64,000 nucleotides of DNA. Source: Winogradskyella costae (GTDB taxonomy: Bacteria > Bacteroidota > Bacteroidia > Flavobacteriales > Flavobacteriaceae). A program made the translations under genes and the position numbers. Of the stretch, positions 63,261-64,000 are shown in pieces (position 1 is the first letter of the stretch; each line of letters opens with the position of its first letter). Location: positions 248,001 through 312,000 of the forward strand of contig NZ_JABFDK010000001.1 in assembly GCF_013403865.1 (NCBI RefSeq), in the 5' to 3' direction. Below the pieces are notes generated by a model. That model had not been told where the DNA came from and searched no databases. It saw only the letters and a program-made list of their open reading frames with translations.

Positions 63261-64000
63261 TTAAGCCACTTCAACCTTTAAAAACTGAACTTCATAAAGA
63301 TTTTTGTAATAACCCCCGTCTTGTTTTAACAATGATTGATGCGTTCCGATTTCAACAATTTCACCAGCATCCATAACAATAATTTTATCCGCTTGCTGAA
63401 TCGTTGCTAATCGGTGAGCAATCACAATAGAAGTTCGTCCTTTTGTGATTTTATCGGTCGCATCTTGTATAAGCTGCTCAGAATAAGAATCTACTGAAGA
63501 GGTGGCTTCATCTAGAATTAAAATACTCGGATTGGTCACGTAAGCCCTTAAAAACGAAATTAATTGACGTTGACCAGAAGATAACATTACCCCACGTTCT
63601 TTAACATTGTAATGATATCCATTAGGTAGACTGGAAATAAACTCATGAATTCCGATTGCTTTAGCAGCGTTTACAACATCGGCTTCTGTAATGTTAGGAT
63701 TATTAAGCGAGATATTATTTAAAATAGTATCCGCAAATAAAAACACATCTTGTAACACTACGGCAATTTGATTTCTGAGCGAGGTTAAGGTCATATCTTT
63801 AATATCTGTATCATCAACTTTTATAGTTCCTGAATTGATATCATAAAACCGATTTAACAAATTGATAATTGTGGATTTCCCTGCGCCTGTTGCCCCAACT
63901 ATAGCAACGGTTTCACCAGCTTTAACATTAAACGAAATACCTTTAAGAACTTCTTCATCTTTATTATAAGAGAATCGTACATCTTCAAATGAAATATATC
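63261..64000 (-). CDS. ABC exporter, MsbA-like, ATPase domain (partial; N-terminus outside window)
   Basis: The reverse strand is open from the window edge to the stop at 63261, giving about 246 residues of the C-terminal ATPase. Walker A GATGAGKST is followed by a Q-loop VVLQDVFLF, signature LSSGQRQL, Walker B ILILDEATSSVD and H-loop IVIAHR. The D-loop glutamate and H-loop histidine are intact. Type and length fit the C-terminal half of a fused permease-ATPase such as MsbA; the transmembrane half lies outside. Confidence 0.9.
   Translation of the reverse strand, partial: YISFEDVRFSYNKDEEVLKGISFNVKAGETVAIVGATGAGKSTIINLLNRFYDINSGTIKVDDTDIKDMTLTSLRNQIAVVLQDVFLFADTILNNISLNNPNITEADVVNAAKAIGIHEFISSLPNGYHYNVKERGVMLSSGQRQLISFLRAYVTNPSILILDEATSSVDSYSEQLIQDATDKITKGRTSIVIAHRLATIQQADKIIVMDAGEIVEIGTHQSLLKQDGGYYKNLYEVQFLKVEVA

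Noticed and set aside
1..64000. CRISPR array, integrase, transposase or prophage
   Set aside because: No regularly spaced direct repeats and no recombinase or phage genes were seen on either strand.

Overview
The window looks like a chromosomal segment from a member of the Bacteroidota, most likely a marine Flavobacteriaceae species. The evidence is low GC with very AT-rich intergenic DNA, recurrent TAnnTTTG-type -7 boxes in place of Shine-Dalgarno leaders, type IX secretion (T9SS) sorting tails, a SusC/SusD pair, glutamine synthetase III, and small families (DUF4197, DUF1684, DUF3078, DUF3667, Lacal_2735-like) typical of that group. I cannot assign a genus. No rRNA, CRISPR array, prophage or transposase was seen; one tRNA (Arg, ACG) is present.

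Layout. 1-6.4 kb is the edge of a surface-polysaccharide locus: a partial glycosyltransferase, a second glycosyltransferase, two tandem paralogous flippases, a DegT-type sugar aminotransferase and a FemAB/GNAT-like transferase. 6.6-24 kb is mostly housekeeping: typA, kdsA, a YpdA-like reductase, an Lrp regulator, a fused B12 acyl-CoA mutase (IcmF type), purU, pyrF and prfA. Within it lies a small stress-like cluster at 13.2-15.2 kb: a one-domain DEAD-like NTPase, a SigZ-type sigma factor, an unlisted 33-residue peptide with 11 cysteines, and an OsmC protein. 24-31.6 kb holds a small ABC unit whose ATPase is frameshifted, a DUF3078 protein, purM, a small secreted peptide and two divergent glutamine synthetases of different classes (III and II). 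32-43 kb has two T9SS cargo proteins (a triple-repeat surface protein and an endonuclease I-type nuclease), a Ca/Na antiporter, a BlaI/M56 sensor pair with a visible operator, two micro-ORFs, a DUF748 protein and Ohr.

43.4-48 kb is a SusD/SusC pair without neighbouring hydrolases or regulator. 48.6-52.8 kb is a coherent sulfur module: a Crp/Fnr regulator with a cysteine cluster, a split YeeE/YedE transporter, a TauE/SafE transporter and a persulfide-dioxygenase/rhodanese fusion, with a CRP-like palindrome before the last gene. 52.8-59 kb contains clpS, prmA, a porin, tpiA, an oligopeptide-type permease, a DoxX/redoxin protein and a DUF1599 protein. 59-64 kb has folP, a lipoprotein flanked by two copies of a 33-bp palindromic repeat, cdaA (c-di-AMP synthesis), two tandem DUF3667 proteins and a partial MsbA-like ABC exporter.

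The most unusual observations are the cysteine-rich micro-protein upstream of SigZ with an intervening hairpin, the self-contained sulfur module with its candidate operator, the three-repeat M56 receptor under a visible BlaI-type operator, the micro-ORFs at 27.8 and 40.6 kb, and the frameshifted ABC ATPase. All functional assignments rest on reading motifs and recalling families; no search was run.
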